Of a DNA stretch of 64,000 nt, positions 1 to 10,211 are shown one piece after another. The DNA lies in contig NZ_CP047475.1 of the NCBI RefSeq assembly GCF_010587385.1, forward strand, positions 248,001 through 312,000. Direction: 5' to 3'. The notes beneath the pieces are model-generated. The model was not told the origin of the DNA and made no database searches. It was given only the letters and a program-made list of their open reading frames with translations. Made by a program: the position numbers and the translations under genes. Each line of letters begins with the position of its first letter. Within the stretch, counting starts at the first letter, position 1. The stretch is from Vibrio astriarenae (GTDB taxonomy: Bacteria > Pseudomonadota > Gammaproteobacteria > Enterobacterales > Vibrionaceae).

Positions 1-679
1 TGTCTTGCTTCTTAACAAACTGCTGGTTGAAGGTACGAGGGAACTTAGACTCTTCGTCACCTTCTTTGTTCTCACCGTAAGATGGAACCATAGTGCCGAA
101 GTAGTTAGCGATCATACCGTCGTAAGAAGCTGTATGTTCGAATGCTGCGATAGCTAGGTCGAAACGAGTTTCTAAAGTCAGTGACTTCTCGTTTGCGTCC
201 ATTTCAGTGATAACGCGGTCGTAGTCGTGTGCGTTAACAACGATAGTCACATCTTTGTGGTTTTTTGCCGCAGAGCGAACCATTGTTGGCCCACCGATAT
301 CGATGTTCTCAACGGCGTCTTCTAGCGTACAGCCTTCTTTCGCTACCGTTTCTGCAAATGGGTATAGGTTAACAACGACCATATCGATTGGGTTGATGCC
401 GTGAGTTTTCATCACTTCATCATCTTGGCCGCGACGACCTAGAACACCACCATGAACTTTAGGGTGTAGTGTCTTCACACGACCATCCATCATTTCTGGG
501 AAGCCAGTGTAATCAGAAACTTCAGTTACAGAGATGCCTTTCTCAGCCAATAGGCGAGCAGTACCACCTGTAGAAAGGATATCGACACCACGGTTAGCAA
601 GAGCTTGTGCAAACTCAACGATACCAGTTTTGTCTGATACGCTGATTAGAGCGCGGCGAATAGGACGAGCGTTAGTCAT
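1..679 (-). CDS. purH: PurH, bifunctional AICAR transformylase/IMP cyclohydrolase (N-terminal part)
   Basis: The last two steps of de novo IMP synthesis are catalysed by this cytosolic enzyme. The visible 226 codons are the N-terminal IMP cyclohydrolase (MGS-like) domain: the start [19 protein letters not shown], then STGGTARLL, then [20 protein letters not shown], all typical of PurH. The gene is cut by the window start, so the transformylase domain is not seen. The ATG at 679 has a GGAAG ribosome site just upstream. A PurR-like operator lies about 230 bp upstream (907-922), so purine repression is likely. In related vibrios purD follows, but it would be outside this window. Confidence 0.96.
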   Translation of the reverse strand, partial: MTNARPIRRALISVSDKTGIVEFAQALANRGVDILSTGGTARLLAEKGISVTEVSDYTGFPEMMDGRVKTLHPKVHGGVLGRRGQDDEVMKTHGINPIDMVVVNLYPFAETVAKEGCTLEDAVENIDIGGPTMVRSAAKNHKDVTIVVNAHDYDRVITEMDANEKSLTLETRFDLAIAAFEHTASYDGMIANYFGTMVPSYGENKEGDEESKFPRTFNQQFVKKQD

Positions 680-906
680 GCTTCCATCTTCCTCAAATTC
701 ACGGAGTTAAACTTGTTGCCCTTTGAGGCTGATGCCATCAAAAAGCGCACATATAAAGATATTTGCCAAAAATGAACTTGTTTCTTTTTGCTCATCGAAC
801 ATCAAGACAATTGGCCAGTTTTGGTAAACACCTTTACCGCACCTCAAAATGAAGTCGGGGTAAATTTGATGGCGCGTATTCTAACCAATTAATCACAAAA
901 AAGCTC

Positions 907-922
907 GCGCAATCGTTTGGCA
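907..922. promoter_or_regulatory. Probable PurR operator for purH
   Basis: The 16 bases GCGCAATCGTTTGGCA match 11 of 16 positions of the PurR palindrome ACGCAAACGTTTGCGT, including the central CGCAA and CGTTTG parts. It sits in the 481-bp stretch (680-1160) between purH and fis, upstream of purH. This match plus the location is the evidence; no promoter hexamers were assigned. Otherwise that stretch holds only the fis terminator hairpin and the purH leader. Confidence 0.5.
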
Positions 923-1104
923 TCACAAAAATAATTGTAAAAATCGCGCTATTCGGCCGAAAGTTCGGTGAGCGGGGTGTTTAGATACATTAACTTTTGA
1001 GTGTTTAATGGCGAACGAAAGAGAAAAGATGGGGTGGAGGCTGAATGATATAGAGGTGCAGGGTAGGGCTTTTAACTGAGAGGAAAACAACAAGCCTATA
1101 ACGA

Positions 1105-1136
1105 AAGAACCTCACTGATCGTTCAGTGAGGTTCTT
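1105..1136 (-). terminator. Hairpin downstream of fis
   Basis: A perfect 14-bp inverted repeat (AAGAACCTCACTGA, 3-base loop, exact complement) starts 25 bases after the fis stop. Only a weak T-rich tail follows on the minus strand, so efficiency is uncertain. Confidence 0.6.
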
Positions 1137-1160
1137 AAAGAATGACTTATAGCGAAGCTA

Positions 1161-1457
1161 TTAGTTCATGCCGTATTTCTTTAGCTTCTTACGAAGAGTA
1201 CCGCGGTTGATACCCATCATCGTTGCTGCGCGAGTTTGGTTACCGCGAGTGTACTGCATGATGGTGTCTAGTAGTGGCTGTTCAACTTCAGCTAGAACTA
1301 ATTCGTATAGTTCTGTAACTTCTTGGCCGTTTAATTGTGCCAAGTAGTTTTTAAGAGATGCTTTAACAGAGTCGCGTAGTGGCTTCTGAGTGATTTGATC
1401 TTGTGAAGTTACTGTAGTAACAGTTAAAGCTTCTGAAGTTAGATTTTGTTCGAACAT
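1161..1457 (-). CDS. fis: Fis, nucleoid-associated DNA-bending protein
   Basis: Fis is a homodimeric DNA-bending protein that organises the nucleoid, activates rRNA promoters and assists site-specific recombinases. The 98 residues equal the enterobacterial length, and the C-terminal helix-turn-helix ([26 protein letters not shown], residues about 73-98) is almost identical to that of E. coli. The N-terminal beta-hairpin region ([17 protein letters not shown]) is also recognisable. It follows dusB by 23 bp on the same strand, the usual dusB-fis operon, so its expression should depend on the dusB promoter. A strong hairpin ends the unit. Confidence 0.98.
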   Translation of the reverse strand: MFEQNLTSEALTVTTVTSQDQITQKPLRDSVKASLKNYLAQLNGQEVTELYELVLAEVEQPLLDTIMQYTRGNQTRAATMMGINRGTLRKKLKKYGMN

Positions 1458-1480
1458 ATTCGGTCTAGCTCTTCTCTTAA

Positions 1481-2449
1481 TTATGATGCAACGTTATCAA
1501 AATAACCCTCTAACACCTCGATCTGCAGCGGTGCTGCTTCGATAGCATTGAAGGTACGGCGAAACTCACTCGCTTGCTCATGTTCTTTTAGGTACCAACC
1601 AACGTGCTTACGCGCGATGCGTGGACCTAAATACTCACCATAAAACTCATGGAGCGCTTGAACGTGACCAAGCATGATGCTTTTTACTTCCTCGGTCGGA
1701 AGGGTTGGCATCGTGGTGCCGTTTTCCAAATAGTGTTGGATTTCTTGGAAAATCCACGGACGACCTTGGGCAGGTCGGCCAATCATCAGAGCATCTGCAC
1801 CGGTGTAATCCAGTACGTGCTTTGCTTTCTCTGGGCTGTCAATATCACCATTAGCAATGACAGGAATAGAGATCGCTTGCTTAACCGCTCTGATGCTGTC
1901 GTATTCTGCTTCGCCTTTATACATACACGCCTTAGTTCGACCGTGAAGGGCGAGGGCTTGTATGCCGCAATCTTGTGCGAGCTTAGCGATGTGGACACAG
2001 TTTTTGTTCTCTGGATCCCAGCCAGTACGAGTTTTCAGAGTCACAGGCACATCGACTGCATTCACCACCGCTTTGAGGATATCCTCAATGATGTCGGGGT
2101 ACTGCAGCAGTGCAGAGCCTGCTAACTTCTTATTCACTTTCTTAGCTGGACAGCCCATGTTGATGTCGATGATTTGTGCACCGTTTTCAACACTGAATTG
2201 AGCCGCGTCAGCCATTAGCTGAGGATCCGAGCCAGCAATCTGTACAGAGCGAATGCCCGATTCGCCTTCATGTACCATACGCTGCTGTGACTTTGCCGTT
2301 TTCCATAGTTTTGGGTTTGAAGACATCATTTCACTGACGGCCATTCCCGCACCATATCGGAGACACAACTCACGAAAAGGTCTATCTGTTACACCTGCCA
2401 TAGGGGCAACGATAAGTTTATTTTTAAGTTGGTGGTTTCCGATTTTCAA
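1481..2449 (-). CDS. dusB: DusB, tRNA-dihydrouridine synthase B
   Basis: This FMN-dependent enzyme reduces uridine to dihydrouridine in the tRNA D-loop. The TIM-barrel start [24 protein letters not shown] would exceed quoting needs, but key marks are [12 protein letters not shown], the catalytic-loop [20 protein letters not shown] and [13 protein letters not shown] chose the TTG at 2449, giving MKIGNHQ and 322 residues, the usual family length. An upstream TTG at 2476 would add nine residues not normally present. No strong ribosome site precedes either start. It is the first gene of the dusB-fis operon; prmA ends 139 bp upstream. Confidence 0.95.
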   Translation of the reverse strand: MKIGNHQLKNKLIVAPMAGVTDRPFRELCLRYGAGMAVSEMMSSNPKLWKTAKSQQRMVHEGESGIRSVQIAGSDPQLMADAAQFSVENGAQIIDINMGCPAKKVNKKLAGSALLQYPDIIEDILKAVVNAVDVPVTLKTRTGWDPENKNCVHIAKLAQDCGIQALALHGRTKACMYKGEAEYDSIRAVKQAISIPVIANGDIDSPEKAKHVLDYTGADALMIGRPAQGRPWIFQEIQHYLENGTTMPTLPTEEVKSIMLGHVQALHEFYGEYLGPRIARKHVGWYLKEHEQASEFRRTFNAIEAAPLQIEVLEGYFDNVAS

Positions 2450-2588
2450 AACGACATCACAGTTCTGTACCAGCAAGGGCGCGCATTTTACGGTTTTTTT
2501 CGCTCTGTGAAAAGACTAATATTTGAGCATTTACAATTTGTTTTGTTAAATTGTATGAAATTCAAACAATTAGTCTTCTTTTGAGTAT

Positions 2589-3476
2589 TTATGCGTTTTT
2601 CTGGCCAGAGATTCTGCACCACTCACTCTGCTCAACAATCGCATCGAGTGTCATTTCGTCGCGGTAATAGTTGGCGACATCTTCTGCTTGCGTGTCGAGT
2701 ACACCGGACATGGCGAGTACACCTTGTGGCTTAACCAGCCCTTTGATGATGGAAGAAAGGTCGCGTAGTGGGCCTGCAAGAATATTCGCTACGACCACAT
2801 CCGCAATCAGATCTTGTGGTTGATCTTGTGGAAGGAACACTTCAAGTTGCTCCGCTACACCATTGCGAGCAGCGTTATCTTTCGACGCGAGTAGCGCTTG
2901 AGGATCAATGTCGATACCGATAACTTTTTCAGCGCCGAGTTTGATCGCTGCAATGGCAAGGATGCCTGAGCCACAACCAAAGTCGATCACGGTCTTACCC
3001 TCAAGATCAAGACCTTCTAGCCACTCTAGACAGAGTGCTGTCGTTGGGTGGGTACCTGTACCAAACGCAAGGCCAGGGTCTAGCATTACGTTGACCGCAT
3101 CTGGCTCTGGAATATCACGCCAGCTTGGGCAGATCCATAGTCGCTCGCCAAACTTCATCGGGTGGAAGTTATCCATCCACTCGCGCTCCCAGTCTTTGTC
3201 TTCAAGCTGTTCCACTTTGTGGGCAAAGTTGTCCGTGAGCAAGCCGCTATTTTTGATTTGCTCAAGGATAAGCGCGGTATCGGCTTCAGCATCATATAGA
3301 GCAAGAATATCAGTATCACCCCAAAGGCGCGTTTCACCAGGTAGCGGCTCAAACACTGGTGTGTCGTGAGCATCTAAGAAAGTCACAGAAAGAGCACCTG
3401 TCTCTTCCATTAGCATGTCGCCGATTTGTTCCGCGTTGGTGTTAGTCGCGTTGAGTTTGATTTGAATCCAAGGCAT
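2589..3476 (-). CDS. prmA: PrmA, ribosomal protein L11 methyltransferase
   Basis: PrmA trimethylates lysine and N-terminal amino groups of ribosomal protein L11 using S-adenosylmethionine. The SAM-binding motif is clear at [15 protein letters not shown] (around residues 160-175), followed by an acidic [10 protein letters not shown] and the NPPY-like [10 protein letters not shown]. The start at 3476 gives [11 protein letters not shown] and 295 residues as in close relatives; an ATG two codons upstream (3482) is possible. It lies between accC and dusB on the same strand, separated from accC by a terminator. Confidence 0.95.
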   Translation of the reverse strand: MPWIQIKLNATNTNAEQIGDMLMEETGALSVTFLDAHDTPVFEPLPGETRLWGDTDILALYDAEADTALILEQIKNSGLLTDNFAHKVEQLEDKDWEREWMDNFHPMKFGERLWICPSWRDIPEPDAVNVMLDPGLAFGTGTHPTTALCLEWLEGLDLEGKTVIDFGCGSGILAIAAIKLGAEKVIGIDIDPQALLASKDNAARNGVAEQLEVFLPQDQPQDLIADVVVANILAGPLRDLSSIIKGLVKPQGVLAMSGVLDTQAEDVANYYRDEMTLDAIVEQSEWCRISGQKNA

Positions 3477-3595
3477 GGTCATCGCTCATATGAGTAGGAA
3501 TTTTGCGCAGAGTTTAGCAGATATGGCGGGTGAGACCAAAGGTGGTGTGATATCACGCAACTTTTCGTGTTGTGTAGATTGGTCTCAGGCATAAA

Positions 3596-3619
3596 AAATG
3601 CCCACATGAGTGGGCATTT
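3596..3619 (-). terminator. Terminator of the aroQ-accB-accC operon
   Basis: Inverted repeat AAATGCCCA/TGGGCATTT with a 6-base loop lies 25 bases past the accC stop. On the minus strand it is followed by a T run, the form of a Rho-independent terminator. Confidence 0.8.
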
Positions 3620-3643
3620 CATCAGTAGTAAACGGCGGTTCAA

Positions 3644-4984
3644 TTAAAGGCCGAGCTTCTTCTCTAAGTAGTGGATGTTCGTGCCACCATGCTGGAAGTT
3701 TTCATCTGCCATGATGTCCTCTTGTAGAGGGACATTGGTTTTGATGCCTTCGATGATCATCTCGCTTAGGGCATTGCGCATGCGTGCAATCGCCACATCA
3801 CGGTTCTCACCAAAGGTAATCAGCTTACCAACCATTGAATCGTAGTGAGGCGGTACTGTGTAGCCTGTGTAGATGTGAGACTCCCAACGAACGCCCATAC
3901 CACCCGGTGCATGGAAGCGCTCAATTTTGCCCGGAGACGGCAGGAAGCGCACAGGGTCTTCAGCATTGATACGACACTCGATAGCATGACCTTTGATCTT
4001 GATATCATCTTGCGTGTAAGACAGAGGCTGGCCAGCAGCAACACGCAGCTGCTCTTTAATCAGATCCACACCGGTGACCATTTCCGTCACTGGATGCTCT
4101 ACCTGAATACGAGTGTTCATCTCGATAAAGTAGAATTCACCGTTTTCGTATAGGAACTCAAATGTACCTGCACCACGGTAGCCGATCTCGATACAAGCAC
4201 GAGTACAGCGCTCACCGATGTATTTACGCATTTCAGCAGTAATACCTGGTGCTGGCGCTTCCTCAACCACTTTCTGGTGACGACGCTGCATAGAACAGTC
4301 ACGCTCACCCAAGTGGATAGCGCCACCTTGGCCATCGGCAATCACTTGAACTTCAACGTGACGAGGGTTTTCTAGGAATTTTTCCATGTAAACAATGTCA
4401 TTGTTGAAGGCTGCTTTTGCTTCTGCGCGAGTCATCGCGATAGATTCAACCAAGTCAGCTTCGCTGCGAACCACACGCATACCGCGACCGCCGCCGCCGC
4501 CAGAAGCTTTGATGATGACTGGGTAACCAATGCGCTTAGCGTGGGCTTTGTTTGCTGCCTCATCATCGTTAAGTGGGCCATCAGAGCCAGGAACGCAAGG
4601 AACACCAGCTTTTTTCATCGCGTTGATCGCTGACACTTTATCACCCATCATACGGATAGTGTCTGCTTTAGGACCAACGAAAATGAAGCCACTGCGCTCT
4701 ACTTGCTCTGCAAAATCTGCATTTTCAGACAAGAAGCCGTAACCTGGGTGAATTGCCACTGCACCCGTCACTTCCGCCGCAGAGATAATGCGCGGGATGT
4801 TTAGGTAGCTGTCGATACCACGAGCAGGGCCGATACATACGGTTTCGTCTGCGAGTAGTACGTGTTTTAAGTCACGGTCAGCGGTTGAGTGTACCGCTAC
4901 CGTTTTGATACCGAGTTCTTTACATGCGCGAAGAATACGCAGTGCAATCTCTCCTCGGTTAGCAATTACTACTTTATCTAACAT
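3644..4984 (-). CDS. accC: AccC, biotin carboxylase subunit of acetyl-CoA carboxylase
   Basis: AccC carboxylates the biotin on AccB with bicarbonate and ATP, the first half-reaction of fatty-acid synthesis. The 446 residues match the family. Visible marks are the start [17 protein letters not shown], the ATP-grasp glycine loop [12 protein letters not shown], the catalytic stretch [20 protein letters not shown], and [14 protein letters not shown] with the ATP/metal residues. It lies 14 bp after accB in the same operon, so the two subunits are co-translated. No defect is seen. Confidence 0.98.
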   Translation of the reverse strand: MLDKVVIANRGEIALRILRACKELGIKTVAVHSTADRDLKHVLLADETVCIGPARGIDSYLNIPRIISAAEVTGAVAIHPGYGFLSENADFAEQVERSGFIFVGPKADTIRMMGDKVSAINAMKKAGVPCVPGSDGPLNDDEAANKAHAKRIGYPVIIKASGGGGGRGMRVVRSEADLVESIAMTRAEAKAAFNNDIVYMEKFLENPRHVEVQVIADGQGGAIHLGERDCSMQRRHQKVVEEAPAPGITAEMRKYIGERCTRACIEIGYRGAGTFEFLYENGEFYFIEMNTRIQVEHPVTEMVTGVDLIKEQLRVAAGQPLSYTQDDIKIKGHAIECRINAEDPVRFLPSPGKIERFHAPGGMGVRWESHIYTGYTVPPHYDSMVGKLITFGENRDVAIARMRNALSEMIIEGIKTNVPLQEDIMADENFQHGGTNIHYLEKKLGL

Positions 4985-4998
4985 AAAAGTGGCCTCGA

Positions 4999-5460
4999 TT
5001 ATTCGATAACAACAAGAGGTTGATCGAACTCAACAGCCTGACCATCTTCAGCCAAGATTGCAGTAATAACACCAGTTTTATCTGCTTCGATTTGGTTCAT
5101 CATCTTCATTGCTTCAACAATGCAGATAGTTTCGCCAGCAGTGACAGATTGACCGACTTCAATGAATGGTTTCGCGTCAGGACTTGGCGCACGGTAGAAA
5201 GTACCCACCATTGGAGAAAGAACTTGGTGACCAGAAACCGGTGCCGCCGCTTCTGCAGGAGCCGCTGCCGCAGGTGCTTCTACTGCAGCAGGTGCTGGTG
5301 CAGCGACTGGAGCTGGAGCCGCTGCGTATTGGACAGGTGCCGGAGCAGCAGTACCGTTACGGCTGATTCGTACTGACTCTTCACCTTCAGAGATCTCTAG
5401 CTCTGCGATGCCAGATTCTTCAACTAACTCGATTAGTTTTTTGATTTTACGGATATCCAT
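4999..5460 (-). CDS. accB: AccB, biotin carboxyl carrier protein
   Basis: AccB carries the covalently attached biotin of acetyl-CoA carboxylase. The 153-residue protein has an N-terminal oligomerisation part, an Ala/Pro/Val-rich flexible linker (about residues 38-78), and the C-terminal biotinyl domain with the modified lysine in [15 protein letters not shown] and the protruding-thumb region. BirA, which attaches biotin, is encoded nearby at 7832-8827. It lies between aroQ (55 bp upstream) and accC (14 bp downstream). Confidence 0.97.
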   Translation of the reverse strand: MDIRKIKKLIELVEESGIAELEISEGEESVRISRNGTAAPAPVQYAAAPAPVAAPAPAAVEAPAAAAPAEAAAPVSGHQVLSPMVGTFYRAPSPDAKPFIEVGQSVTAGETICIVEAMKMMNQIEADKTGVITAILAEDGQAVEFDQPLVVIE

Positions 5461-5515
5461 GTTTCTTTCTCTTCTACTTATCAGTTACGCAACCCATTGC
5501 TGAGTTGTAGAGTAT

Positions 5516-5971
5516 TTAACGCGCTTTTGCCGTCAGTTGTTTGATGGCTGACGACAACGCAAATTCGTAGCCTTGAGCACCCAAGCCGCATATGACTCCC
5601 TGTGCCTTGTCAGACAGGTAAGAGTGATGACGGAAAGGCTCTCGAGCATGTACGTTGGATAGATGAACCTCGATAAATGGGATCGCGACACCCAACAGTG
5701 CATCGCGCAAAGCGACACTGGTATGAGTGAAGGCTGCAGGGTTGATGATGATGAAATCAACTCGGTTATAGGCAGCATGGATAGCTTCGATAAGCTCATA
5801 CTCACGGTTGGATTGTAAGTGCTCTAACTCCACATCGGCCTCTTGAGCCAATGTTTGTAGGCGCTCCACGATCTGATCGAGAGTATTTGAGCCGTAGTGC
5901 GCAGGCTCTCTTAGACCTAATAGGTTTAAATTTGGTCCATTTAGAACAAGAATGCGAGACTTTGCTGACAT
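5516..5971 (-). CDS. aroQ: AroQ, type II 3-dehydroquinate dehydratase
   Basis: AroQ removes water from 3-dehydroquinate in the shikimate pathway. The type II form is shown by [17 protein letters not shown] at the N-terminus with the catalytic tyrosine region (AHYGSNTL), then [18 protein letters not shown] and [18 protein letters not shown]. At 151 residues it is full length. It heads the aroQ-accB-accC unit; the pairing with accBC is common in gamma-proteobacteria although the pathways differ. Confidence 0.97.
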   Translation of the reverse strand: MSAKSRILVLNGPNLNLLGLREPAHYGSNTLDQIVERLQTLAQEADVELEHLQSNREYELIEAIHAAYNRVDFIIINPAAFTHTSVALRDALLGVAIPFIEVHLSNVHAREPFRHHSYLSDKAQGVICGLGAQGYEFALSSAIKQLTAKAR

Positions 5972-6083
5972 TGTGAGCCTATCTTCCTTTATCGTGAGAC
6001 TATGTCTAGATTAGTCTTATTCTATCCTGAATCACACACAACTTGATAACCTAAATTGTGCCGATTTTAGTAATTTGAACAAG

Positions 6084-6089
6084 ATTATA
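6084..6089 (-). promoter_or_regulatory. Possible -10 box of the aroQ-accBC promoter
   Basis: A consensus TATAAT on the minus strand lies about 115 bp upstream of aroQ in the 308-bp gap between aroQ and the acetyltransferase gene (5972-6279). No good -35 at normal spacing was seen, so this is tentative. Apart from this and a small GGCTTT/AAAGCC hairpin at 6241-6256, I see nothing else in the gap. Confidence 0.3.
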
Positions 6090-6279
6090 GCTAATTCACC
6101 ACAATTAGCAGCAAATTACTGGTCTAATCTCCCAAGATGGCGAGGTTAAATTTGTAATCAAGTTAACATTTTTCGGTTAAAGCTAGATTTTTTATTGGTC
6201 GTAAAGAAGAAAATAGTCTTTGGCAGTCAAGTCAGATGTAGGCTTTTGATAAAGCCGGCCTATGTTTTTAAATGCAGGA

Positions 6280-6714
6280 TTAGTCTACTGGAACGTCCAA
6301 GGGTGAGAACTGCATCGCAACCAGCTTTTTGCCGCTAGAGGTGTAACGCAGATAGAGGCCTTTTAGAGCACCAGGTAGATCATCTGCTATTACGGTTTTA
6401 AACCCATGAGTGCGATAAAAGGCTTCCAAATGCTCATAAGCAAAGCAGTAATCTGCTTGAGTGAGTATGTTGTGTTCACAGTATTTGAGTAGTTGGTGTC
6501 CAAAACCTTTTCCTTGGTGCTGTGGAGACACCAGCATGCCTGTAAGAAATCGATAACGCTCAATCGTTCTAAAGCGCACCACTGCGCATAACTGCTTTTG
6601 ATGATAACCAACATAAATTAGCTCATCACGCTTTGGTTTCGAAGGGTAGTACTGCTTATACAGGCGAGTAACAAGAGGCAGTTTTATTGGATCGAGAAGC
6701 TCAATATCTAACAT
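6280..6714 (-). CDS. GNAT-family N-acetyltransferase
   Basis: This small protein (144 residues) has the GNAT acetyl-CoA-binding signature: a beta strand LTGMLVSPQHQGKGFGHQLLKYCE, whose Q-x-x-G-x-G/A-like part QHQGKGFG is motif A, and a C-terminal YRTHGFKT motif B region. The substrate cannot be told from sequence. I chose the ATG at 6714; an in-frame TTG at 6726 would add four residues. It is divergent from murB, with 80 bp between the starts. Confidence 0.8.
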   Translation of the reverse strand: MLDIELLDPIKLPLVTRLYKQYYPSKPKRDELIYVGYHQKQLCAVVRFRTIERYRFLTGMLVSPQHQGKGFGHQLLKYCEHNILTQADYCFAYEHLEAFYRTHGFKTVIADDLPGALKGLYLRYTSSGKKLVAMQFSPLDVPVD

Positions 6715-6794
6715 TGCGATAAACAAGTTGCGTAGGTTTTGGTGTAAGATGTGGGCAGTTTAATTGACCTCATGCACCGGTTCAAACAGTACTC

Positions 6795-7835
6795 ATGCAA
6801 ATCACATCACACACTAGTCTCGCTCCTTTTCATACGTTCGGCATTGAGCAGCCTTGTCAGCACCTAGCGGTTGTCTCTTCAATTGATGAGTTAAAGGCGC
6901 TGTATCAATCAACAAAATGGCAATCTGTGCCTAAGCTCTTTCTCGGTAAAGGGAGCAACATGCTCTTTACGGAGCCGTATCAGGGGCTCGTGATCATTAA
7001 CCAATTACAGGGTAAGCAAGTTACGCAAACCGATGATGCTTACCACTTACATATCGCTGGTGGTGAGGACTGGCCTGAACTGGTGGCTTGGTGTGTCGAT
7101 AATGGCTTTGATGGTTTAGAGAATCTAGCGCTCATTCCTGGTTGTGCAGGTTCTGCTCCGATACAGAATATCGGGGCATACGGCGTTGAGTTGGCCGATG
7201 TGTGTGAATATGTGGATGTTCTTTGTTTGGAGAGCTTTGAAATTAAAAGGCTCTCAAACGAGGAGTGCTTGTTTGGTTACCGAGACTCTATTTTCAAACA
7301 TGCTTTATATGAGAAGGGCATTGTTGTTGCGATAGGTTTGAAGCTCTCTAAATCTTGGCAGGCGAATACTCAGTATGGACCTCTTAAAGACATAGAGAAT
7401 CCGACCGCGAAGGCTATCTTCGAGCGAGTGTGTCAAGTCCGTATGGAGAAGCTTCCAGACCCGGAGCAAACCGGAAACGCAGGGAGCTTCTTCAAGAACC
7501 CAGTGATTTCGCTGGAGCAACACCAAAGGCTGATCGAGAGCTACCCAAACATGGTGGCGTATCCCGCAGATAATGGAATGAAAGTGGCGGCAGGTTGGCT
7601 GATTGACCAATGTGGCCTCAAAGGCGAGTGCGAAGGGGGGGCGCAAGTACACCCAAATCAAGCTCTGGTGATTGTTAACAAAGACAATGCCACTGCGAGT
7701 GATGTGGTGAAGCTTGCGGCGAGAGTTCGCGATGCGGTTTGGCAACGGTACGAGATTTCGCTTGAGCATGAAGTGCGTTTTATGGGCGCATTGGGCGAAA
7801 CGCGTTTGGAGCAGATTGTAGGAGAGCTTCGATGA
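6795..7835 (+). CDS. murB: MurB, UDP-N-acetylenolpyruvoylglucosamine reductase
   Basis: MurB uses NADPH and FAD to make UDP-N-acetylmuramic acid for peptidoglycan. The type I form (346 residues) shows the FAD-binding start HTSLAPFHTFGIEQ, GKGSNMLF, the flavin loop ENLALIPGCAGSAPIQNIGAYGVE, the catalytic-serine segment GNAGSFFKNP, and the C-terminal HEVRFMG with the conserved glutamate. It overlaps birA by 4 bp (ATGA), so the two are translationally coupled, as in many gamma-proteobacteria. Confidence 0.97.
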   Translation: MQITSHTSLAPFHTFGIEQPCQHLAVVSSIDELKALYQSTKWQSVPKLFLGKGSNMLFTEPYQGLVIINQLQGKQVTQTDDAYHLHIAGGEDWPELVAWCVDNGFDGLENLALIPGCAGSAPIQNIGAYGVELADVCEYVDVLCLESFEIKRLSNEECLFGYRDSIFKHALYEKGIVVAIGLKLSKSWQANTQYGPLKDIENPTAKAIFERVCQVRMEKLPDPEQTGNAGSFFKNPVISLEQHQRLIESYPNMVAYPADNGMKVAAGWLIDQCGLKGECEGGAQVHPNQALVIVNKDNATASDVVKLAARVRDAVWQRYEISLEHEVRFMGALGETRLEQIVGELR

Positions 7836-8827
7836 GTCCCAGAGTTCCTAAAGCTAAGCTCGATATCCTTAGTTTACTTGCACAAGGTGGTTTTCACTCT
7901 GGTGAAGAGATTGGTAAGCAGTTAGGGATCAGCCGAGCGGCGGTGAGTAAACACATCAAGGGTATTCAAGAGTGGGGCGTCGAGGTGTTCTCCCTTCCGG
8001 GAAAAGGTTACCAGCTCGCCCAGCCACTGACCTTGCTCGATGGGGCGACTATCGAGAAAAAGTGTGGCACCCAAGTGACGTTGCATCCGGTGATTGACTC
8101 AACCAACCAGCACCTTCTAAGTCGTGTGGATGCGCTTGAATCAGGCGCTACCTGCATTGCTGAGTATCAATCGCAAGGTCGTGGCCGTCGCGGTCGTCAA
8201 TGGGTATCACCATTTGGTGCTAACCTATATTTGTCTATGTACTGGCGTCTAGAGGCGGGTATGGCTGCAGCAGTGGGACTAAGCTTAGTTGTGGGTGTTG
8301 CCGTCGTTGAGGCTCTCGAGTCATTGGGGGTTGAGGGTGTTAAGCTGAAATGGCCTAATGATCTCTACTATCAGGATAAGAAGCTAGCGGGCATTTTGGT
8401 GGAGCTCTCTGGTCAGGCAGGAGGTGCCGCTCACCTTGTCATTGGAATGGGCATGAACATCGCGATGTCGCAGCAGACGACGGGCATAGACCAGCCATGG
8501 GCGAGCCTGACGGAACTACTACAAGAGCAGCAGAATCATCCGTTATGTTTAGAGCGTGGTGATGTCGATAGAAATCAGCTATGCGCTGCATTTATCACGG
8601 CTTGGCAAAATGCACTGCAAGACTACGAGCAATATGGCATGCATGAGTTCGTTGCGCGTTGGAACCGAATCGACAATTTTTTGAATCGCCCGATTAAGTT
8701 AATTATGGGTAATCGAGAAATATTAGGCGTTGCTCGTGGAATTAATGAGCAAGGCGCTGTACTTATCGAGACTGAACAAGGGATTGAGGCGCATATTGGT
8801 GGAGAGATCTCACTTCGAGGTCTTTGA
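7832..8827 (+). CDS. birA: BirA, biotin-protein ligase and biotin operon repressor
   Basis: BirA makes biotinyl-AMP, transfers biotin to AccB and, when substrate is saturated, represses bio genes. The N-terminal winged helix (about residues 8-65, ISRAAVSKHIKGIQEWG as recognition part) indicates the regulatory type. The ligase domain has the loop SQGRGRRGRQWVSPFG and KLKWPNDLYYQDKKLAGIL with the catalytic lysine, followed by an SH3-like C-terminus. Its ATG overlaps the murB stop. Confidence 0.97.
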   Translation: MSPRVPKAKLDILSLLAQGGFHSGEEIGKQLGISRAAVSKHIKGIQEWGVEVFSLPGKGYQLAQPLTLLDGATIEKKCGTQVTLHPVIDSTNQHLLSRVDALESGATCIAEYQSQGRGRRGRQWVSPFGANLYLSMYWRLEAGMAAAVGLSLVVGVAVVEALESLGVEGVKLKWPNDLYYQDKKLAGILVELSGQAGGAAHLVIGMGMNIAMSQQTTGIDQPWASLTELLQEQQNHPLCLERGDVDRNQLCAAFITAWQNALQDYEQYGMHEFVARWNRIDNFLNRPIKLIMGNREILGVARGINEQGAVLIETEQGIEAHIGGEISLRGL

Positions 8828-8950
8828 TTGTAGCAAAGCATGAAAAGCCCCTAGTCGGGCTGTGAGTGAGTGGGTATACTTGCCACTTAATTTTTTCGGC
8901 TGACTCCATGGCGGGGTGGGCTTAGTTTTTTCAGGAAATGAGCAGCGGAT

Positions 8951-9385
8951 ATGCAAGAGTATTTAGATTTTTTCCAACAGAACATGATTATGTCGTTGGT
9001 ATGGGTGGGTTTGTTTATTGCATTGATTGCGAACATCTACAAGTCGGCAACAGCTGCCTATAAAGAAGTGACAGCAAGCCAAGTGACGCAAATGATGAAC
9101 AAAGAAGAGGGTGTGGTTGTCGATATTCGCTCTAAAGACGAGTACAAAAAAGGCCACATTACCGACTCAGTTCACATTTTACCGTCTGATATCAAGGCGG
9201 GTAACCTAGGTAGCCTTGAAAACAAGAAAACTAACCCAATCATCGTTGTATGTAAGACAGGTCAAACTGCAGCAGAAAGCGCGAACGAGCTTGCAAAAGC
9301 GGGCTTCGAAAAGGTATTCCTGCTAAAGAACGGTTTGATTTCTTGGAACGAAGCGAACCTACCACTGGTACGTGGTAAGAAGTAA
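8951..9385 (+). CDS. yibN: Membrane-anchored rhodanese-like protein (YibN type)
   Basis: The protein (144 residues) begins with one transmembrane helix (about residues 13-30, MSLVWVGLFIALIANIY) and continues with a rhodanese domain: VVDIRSKDEYKKGHI and the active-site cysteine loop VVCKTGQTA. Such proteins transfer sulfane sulfur or act as thiol relays; the partner is unknown. It lies directly upstream of secB in the same direction, as in E. coli (yibN-grxC-secB), but no grxC is present here. The 123-bp gap after birA has no clear terminator. Confidence 0.88.
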   Translation: MQEYLDFFQQNMIMSLVWVGLFIALIANIYKSATAAYKEVTASQVTQMMNKEEGVVVDIRSKDEYKKGHITDSVHILPSDIKAGNLGSLENKKTNPIIVVCKTGQTAAESANELAKAGFEKVFLLKNGLISWNEANLPLVRGKK

Positions 9386-9554
9386 TCCTTCGATTGGTGT
9401 TTTATTGGTGAAATAAAAGCCGAAAATGCCCCAGAGTTGTGAGAGTAGACACGAAATCGCAACAACACCTAGTTATTCTTAATGCGCTCGGTTAGTCTCG
9501 AAGCAACACAACGAGCTACCGAGTGTAGTAACCAAAATTTAAAGGAAAGTAAAA

Positions 9555-10028
9555 ATGGCTGAAGCAGCACAACCTCAAGCGCCAGAGCAGAACTTCACAA
9601 TTCAACGTATCTTCCTAAAAGACCTGTCTTTTGAAGCACCAAACTCACCAACTATGTTCCAAAAAGAGTGGAACCCAGATGTAAAACTGGACCTAGACAC
9701 TCAAAGCCGTGAACTAGGTGAAGGCGTATACGAAGTTGTTCTACGCATTACGGTAACGGTTAAGAACGCTGAAGAGACAGCATTCCTATGTGAAATCCAG
9801 CAAGGTGGTATCTTCACTGCTGCGAAAATGGAAGCGGGTCAGCTAGCACACTGTCTAGGTGCATTCTGCCCGAATATCCTATTCCCATACGCGCGTGAAA
9901 CGATTTCAGGCCTAGTGGTTAAAGGTACGTTCCCTCAACTGAACCTAGCGCCAGTTAACTTTGACGCGTTGTTCATGAACTACCTACAGCAGCAAGCACA
10001 GCAAGAAGGTCAGCAAGCTGACGCATAA
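9555..10028 (+). CDS. secB: SecB, protein-export chaperone
   Basis: SecB is a tetrameric cytosolic chaperone that keeps preproteins unfolded and delivers them to SecA. The 157 residues fit the family; recognisable parts are [24 protein letters not shown]-like CEIQQGGIF, and the C-terminal [17 protein letters not shown] before a Gln/Ala-rich tail. The ATG at 9555 follows AAAGGAAAG. A terminator ends the gene, and gpsA begins 183 bp on. Confidence 0.97.
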   Translation: MAEAAQPQAPEQNFTIQRIFLKDLSFEAPNSPTMFQKEWNPDVKLDLDTQSRELGEGVYEVVLRITVTVKNAEETAFLCEIQQGGIFTAAKMEAGQLAHCLGAFCPNILFPYARETISGLVVKGTFPQLNLAPVNFDALFMNYLQQQAQQEGQQADA

Positions 10029-10056
10029 TCGCAGCTGATATTGCTTACTCTTTTAG

Positions 10057-10095
10057 AATGCACAAGGTCTGATGCCAGATCTTGTGCATTTTTTG
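10057..10095 (+). terminator. secB terminator
   Basis: A 14-bp imperfect stem (AATGCACAAG...CTTGTGCATT) is followed by TTTTTTG, 29 bases after the secB stop. Confidence 0.85.
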
Positions 10096-10211
10096 TTTCA
10101 CACTCGCGGGTTTTTTATTTAATAATAGCCGCTTAACTTCATTCTTCTCATTAGTACAGTGTTAGCCGGTCTGCGCTAAACTAGTGGGAGACAAATTCAA
10201 AGGTTGATTCT

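Noticed and set aside
1649..2125. Long plus-strand frame opposite dusB
   Set aside because: A mirror of the dusB coding pattern with no family features.
3845..4341. Several frames inside accC on both strands
   Set aside because: They lie wholly within the well-supported accC gene and show no domain.
6715..6726. Upstream TTG start for the acetyltransferase
   Set aside because: Adds only four residues and has no ribosome site; ATG at 6714 is simpler.
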